DNA of 64,000 nt. Origin: Arthrobacter livingstonensis. Its GTDB lineage: Bacteria; Actinomycetota; Actinomycetes; Actinomycetales; Micrococcaceae. Shown here piece after piece: positions 62,702 through 64,000 of the stretch. The position numbers and the translations under genes were made by a program. How positions within the stretch are numbered: position 1 is the stretch's first letter; every line of letters starts with the position of its first letter. Below the pieces are notes generated by a model. That model had not been told where the DNA came from. It did no database searches and was given only the letters and a program-made list of their open reading frames with translations. Location of the stretch: contig NZ_QJVD01000005.1 of the NCBI RefSeq assembly GCF_003219815.1, forward strand, positions 181,177 through 245,176, read 5' to 3'.

Positions 62702-64000
62702 TCAGTCGTCGTTGGTGTGGGGCTTGATGTTGTATTCGATGAGGTTTTCGAGCGGGCTGTGGCTGCGGTCGAACCGCGGTGCTGCCGTGCTGGCTGCCCG
62801 GGCGCCTGGCGCCGTTCCCGCCGCCGCGCCGGTCCCCAGGCCTGCTGTCGTGTTGTTGCGGTGGTCGAGTTGTTGGGTGAGGTGTTTTTTGAGCCATTTG
62901 GGGTAGGCGGGTGGTTGGGCAGTGCGTTGTTTGGGGGCGTGGTAGTTGCCGTTGGGTGAGGTCCAGGCGATGCGGCCGTCGTTGGTGGTGGATGGTTTCC
63001 AGCCGCGGAGTTTGATGCCGTGGCGGTCGGGTTCCAGGTCCTGGCGGTAGTGTCCGTGCTTGTTCTTGTCGTCGCGGAAGTGCTTGAGTGCGTGGTGGCG
63101 CCGGCACAGGTTGTGGGTATTGCCGGTGGTCTGCCCGCCTTGGGCCCAGGCGGTGACATGGTCCACGTCGATGTCCATGACGGGGTTGGTGCAGTTCGGG
63201 AACGAACAGGTTTCATTCAACCCCCGCAGGAGTGTTTTCTCGGCTTCGCGGAGCCGGTATCTTTCCGGGGGCAGGTCCTTCAATGGGGTGTTGGTGACGG
63301 GGTCAACGAGGACGCGCAGGAACGTCTCGGCGTTGTTCAGGAGTTTGCGGGCGGTCTCTTCCGGGATCGGTCCGTGTCCGGCCAGGGTGGCGGGCTCGTT
63401 GGTGATCCCGAGCAGGCCCAGGACCGGGACGGTGATGATGACCTGCGCCGCCGGTTCCGGCGGTTCCGTGATGGCTTTCCCGGTCCGGGTGGCTTCGAGC
63501 TGGTTCAGGTAGTCCCGGACAGGGTCCTCGAGAATCCCGTCCACCACCCCGTCCACCAGGGCACCGGCCAGCTCCCCGACCAGGGCCGCCAGCCCAGGCT
63601 CCTGGCGTTCATGAACCTGGCCATCCGGGGCGGGGTGGTCCCCTCGATCCGGCGGATCCCCGGGACCGTTGAACCCATGGCCGTCAGTGCCGCGGTGGAC
63701 ACCGACGCCAGGCTGGTTTTCTGGTTCCGGGCAGAGCGCACCGGTGTGGGGGATGTTTTCCGGGTTCGTTTCGCGGGCCTGGAGCGCGGTCTCCTCTTTT
63801 TTGGTCAGTGGCCCGATCGCTGGGGACCGCGGGATGAAGACCCAGTCGGGCAGGACATCAACCAGCGTCAGCCCCGTGTGCCCGTCGTCCGCTAGAGGGG
63901 TGCGGCTGGAGAGCGTGTACACGTCGATGGTGACACCGGAGAATGCATCGTTGATGAAACGCGCACCCGAAAACGACCCACCACCGGTGGGCTGCCCGCC
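62702..64000 (-). CDS. DUF222/HNH endonuclease-domain protein (5' end outside window)
   Basis: At least 432 residues are visible; the reading frame runs open to base 64000, so the start lies beyond. The C-terminal half has the HNH motif DIDVDHVTAWAQGGQTTGNTHNLCRRHHALKH with zinc-type Cys residues (ETCSFPNCTNP). Before it lies the DUF222-type helical region (AETFLRVLVDPVTNTPLKDLPPERYRL). The middle is rich in Pro/Gly/Asp. These 13E12-like HNH proteins occur in many copies in Micrococcaceae and mycobacteria; nuclease activity in vivo is unproven. It is read leftward, and its stop at 62702 leaves a 294-bp gap to the phospholipase-like gene. Confidence 0.85.
   Translation of the reverse strand, partial: GGQPTGGGSFSGARFINDAFSGVTIDVYTLSSRTPLADDGHTGLTLVDVLPDWVFIPRSPAIGPLTKKEETALQARETNPENIPHTGALCPEPENQPGVGVHRGTDGHGFNGPGDPPDRGDHPAPDGQVHERQEPGLAALVGELAGALVDGVVDGILEDPVRDYLNQLEATRTGKAITEPPEPAAQVIITVPVLGLLGITNEPATLAGHGPIPEETARKLLNNAETFLRVLVDPVTNTPLKDLPPERYRLREAEKTLLRGLNETCSFPNCTNPVMDIDVDHVTAWAQGGQTTGNTHNLCRRHHALKHFRDDKNKHGHYRQDLEPDRHGIKLRGWKPSTTNDGRIAWTSPNGNYHAPKQRTAQPPAYPKWLKKHLTQQLDHRNNTTAGLGTGAAAGTAPGARAASTAAPRFDRSHSPLENLIEYNIKPHTNDD

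Overview
The window is high-GC, densely coded bacterial DNA that reads as a chromosome segment of an actinobacterium, most likely an Arthrobacter-like member of the Micrococcaceae. This rests on gene content: a monomeric NADP isocitrate dehydrogenase, a PucR regulator, purN beside a DUF6350 membrane protein, a DUF222-HNH protein, GTG/TTG starts behind strong AGGAGG-type sites, and several intergenic palindromic repeat families. No rRNA, tRNA, insertion sequence or CRISPR array was recognised.

Layout. 1-3.9 kb: a truncated amino-acid permease divergent from a PucR regulator, then a nitrilase-fold amidohydrolase and a gamma-carbonic anhydrase-like protein. 4.0-9.4 kb: a ROK repressor followed by a complete CUT2 sugar ABC transporter (ATPase, permease, ChvE-like lipoprotein); a shared motif precedes the repressor and the transporter. 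9.6-16.1 kb: a Gfo/Idh/MocA oxidoreductase, an inverted 32-bp repeat array, and a leftward branched-chain amino-acid ABC operon (livKHMGF) with overlapping genes and a hairpin after the binding protein. 16.3-21.9 kb: isocitrate dehydrogenase, ferritin, two small membrane proteins, a second 32-bp array and purH. 22-29.6 kb: a probable cell-wall recycling block (GH3 hexosaminidase, RpiR/MurR repressor, murQ, serine hydrolase, MFS transporter) plus a small membrane protein and a DedA protein. It lies between purH and purN, which are neighbours in many actinobacteria. 29.7-34.9 kb: purN, DUF6350, cspA with a long leader, an AidB-like acyl-CoA dehydrogenase and an alpha/beta hydrolase. 35-41.2 kb: a six-helix membrane protein, a YdeP/FdhF-type molybdoenzyme, a GntP gluconate permease and moaA, which makes the molybdenum cofactor precursor the molybdoenzyme needs.

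41.2-45.1 kb is the most unusual part. An 806-residue protein joins a TOTE-type archaeo-eukaryotic primase domain to an SF2 helicase. It lies between two long direct repeats and is followed directly by the remains of a TacA/TacT-type toxin-antitoxin pair. 45.1-56.2 kb: an AlkD-like DNA repair protein, a MarR/Old Yellow Enzyme pair, an APH-fold kinase, pyroglutamyl peptidase, membrane proteins, a DHA2 drug-efflux pump, and a cupin-XRE regulator divergent from a thioredoxin-reductase-like enzyme. 56.3-64 kb is an accessory block: a lipoprotein, a WXG100-calpain protease with a small partner gene, a Zn-dependent phospholipase C-type protein with a CARDB-like partner, and a DUF222-HNH protein cut by the window end.

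All functional statements come from motif reading and family knowledge, without database searches. Helix counts and domain borders are approximate.
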